From Actinomycetota bacterium (lineage in GTDB: Bacteria; Actinomycetota; JAHEXW01), in assembly GCA_025355855.1 (NCBI GenBank), contig JANXYU010000006.1, forward strand, positions 1 through 32,447: DNA of 32,447 bases, given 5' to 3'. A program made the position numbers and the translations under genes. Below the pieces are notes generated by a model. That model made no database searches, had not been told where the DNA came from, and saw only the letters and a program-made list of their open reading frames with translations. Position 1 is the first letter of the stretch, and every line of letters starts with the position of its first letter. Positions 31,600 to 32,447 of the stretch are shown here, piece by piece.

Positions 31600-32447
31600 C
31601 TAAACAAACACCGATCCCGTTAGACCCGCCAGGGATAAGGTGACCACAGGGTGCCCTTTAGGTAAGGGCAAGCTGCGTTGTCCATGACAACCAGCGCTGC
31701 ACAGAGTCGTCGGCGGCGGAGTTACAACCGGCGGCGGTGTTGGTGTCGGCGTGGGTGTCGGTGTCGGCGTTACGCCCGGAACCGCCGGATGGCCGGCCGG
31801 CAGCGGTAGGCTGCGCGGTACGTGGCAACCGGCGCTGCACGACGCCGGTGTCGGCGTTGGCGTTGGTGTCGGAGTTGGCGTCGGCACAGGTGTTCCTCCT
31901 ACGCTCGGGTGACCTGCCGGCAACGGTAAGCTGCGCGGCACGTGACAAGAAGCGCTGCATGACGCAGCCGGCGGCGGAGTCGATCCCCCGCCCCCGCCCG
32001 CCGGGGGTGCAACCGCTCCATACGGATGTCCCGGACCAGGTACGGCGTTGCGAGCCGCGTGACAGCCGGCGCTGCAATACGACGTTCCCGAACCGATACC
32101 GCCTGCCGCAGCCAAAGCGCCGTACGGATGCCCCGGACCGGGAGTCGCGCTTCGCGCTTCGTGACAACCGAAACTGCAATAACCGCCGCTGCCCTCACGC
32201 CTGGCACAGCCCCGTACGGATGTCCCGGACCCGGTGTTCCGGCCCTAAGCGCGTGGCAGCCGGCGCTGCAATAGGTGCCGAACGCCAGGCTGCCCCTTGA
32301 CGTGATCGCCGAGATACTGATATGCCAACCCGGCGGATCGTTCAGGGGCATTTTCGTGTGGCATTTAAGACACAAGCCCGCCGCCCGCGCGGTTTCAAGC
32401 GCGGACAACTGACCGCCCTTGGTGCGGGTATAGTATGTAAGGTCAGC
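31600..32447 (-). CDS. CX3CH-repeat (putative multihaem) protein, partial and frameshifted
   Basis: The frame enters from the right edge, so the N-terminus is outside the window. It contains one canonical CXXCH (CLKCHTK, about 32358-32372) and CSAGCHALRAGTPGPGHP, then loses frame. A second frame resumes the same repeat (CSFGCHEARSATPGPGHP) and runs to TAG at 31600-31602. Joined, there are six units of CS(A/F)(G/S)CHxxRxxxPxxGHP: three end in GPGHPYG, three in LPxGHP, the latter separated by Pro-Thr linkers. Each unit has a CX3CH and a second His about 13-15 residues later, as expected for bis-His haem c, although CX3CH is not the standard CXXCH. The frames meet between 32176 and 32244; one missing base would explain it. 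Either sequencing error or real gene damage. Confidence 0.7.
31736..31771 (-). repeat. Hexanucleotide-type repeat coding a Pro-Thr linker (first)
   Basis: Degenerate ggtgtc/ggcgtg units on the plus strand encode a (PT)n linker on the minus strand between the last two CX3CH units. Third positions vary, so selection on the protein repeat rather than recent slippage is likely. Confidence 0.7.
31846..31894 (-). repeat. Hexanucleotide-type repeat coding a Pro-Thr linker (second)
   Basis: A second run of ggtgtc/ggcgtt-like units encodes PVPTPTPTPTPTPT in front of a CX3CH unit on the minus strand. The unequal lengths of the two linkers show repeat expansion or contraction at this locus. Confidence 0.7.

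Noticed and set aside
31736-31894. CRISPR-like alternation of repeats
   Set aside because: The repeats are degenerate hexamers coding Pro-Thr linkers and Cys/His modules in one protein, without equal spacers or cas genes.
31658-32179. Third minus-strand frame (173 codons) through the repeat region
   Set aside because: It contains none of the repeated Cys/His motifs and is a GC-rich shadow of the real repeat frame.
31737-32300. 187-codon plus-strand frame opposite the CX3CH-repeat gene
   Set aside because: It has no recognisable domain and mirrors the Pro/Gly-rich repeat coding strand, which lacks stops on the other strand because of its composition.

Overview
The window reads as a chromosomal segment of a bacterium, most likely a deep-branching actinobacterial or related Gram-positive-type lineage. 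This is an inference from the mix of families: hemE-hemH, MenA-type menaquinone synthesis, lipoprotein-type ABC binding protein, many TTG/GTG starts with strong GGAGG-type ribosome binding sites. No rRNA, tRNA or CRISPR array was seen, and no phylogenetic test was possible. Energy metabolism looks facultative or microaerobic: a cbb3-type haem-copper oxidase and a Fe/Mn superoxide dismutase sit beside anaerobe-style modules (a Hdr/DsrMK-like membrane complex, sulfur-carrier proteins, B12-type radical SAM).

Layout. 1-1.7 kb (minus): hemE-hemH, with hemH cut by the left edge. 1.8-4.6 kb: a lone type IV pilin-like protein, CorA, and a membrane GT-C glycosyltransferase. 4.6-8.7 kb (minus): a five-gene tightly packed operon of an unknown 276-residue protein, a B12-binding radical SAM protein, a membrane-anchored PQQ-type sugar dehydrogenase-like beta-propeller, a truncated FAD disulfide-reductase half and a Rieske protein. 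8.9-15.6 kb (plus): cbb3 oxidase operon with CcoN, a pentahaem CcoO fusion, CcoS, a haem-less CcoP-like anchor, a small ABM-like protein and a copper-type P1B ATPase. 16-18.2 kb: a small single-span ORF and a second P1B ATPase with a CSC instead of CPC motif. 18.2-19.8 kb: superoxide dismutase, ZIP transporter and an Asp-ligated ferredoxin. 19.9-23.1 kb: ArsR regulator, DsrE-like, TusA, cytochrome b (DsrM/HdrE/NarI-like) and HdrD/DsrK-like protein, a sulfur-trafficking/redox module. 23.1-26.5 kb: NitT/TauT-type ABC transporter co-transcribed with menA, closed by a 15-bp-stem terminator. 26.6-31.5 kb (minus): OFA-type MFS transporter, NAD+ synthase, methyltransferase and metallo-beta-lactamase-fold protein. 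31.6 kb to the right edge (minus): a multi-repeat cysteine/histidine protein carrying six CX3CH motifs, broken by an apparent frameshift.

How the parts fit: menaquinone made via MenA could feed membrane complexes such as the cytochrome b/HdrD-like pair; the cbb3 oxidase would use electrons from c-type cytochromes, with haem made via HemE/HemH and copper supplied by the P1B ATPase. The most unusual items are the CX3CH repeat protein, the pentahaem CcoO fusion with loss of haem from the CcoP-like subunit, the truncated FAD/Rieske pair, the CSC-type ATPase with its small upstream ORF, and the ABC transporter-menA operon.
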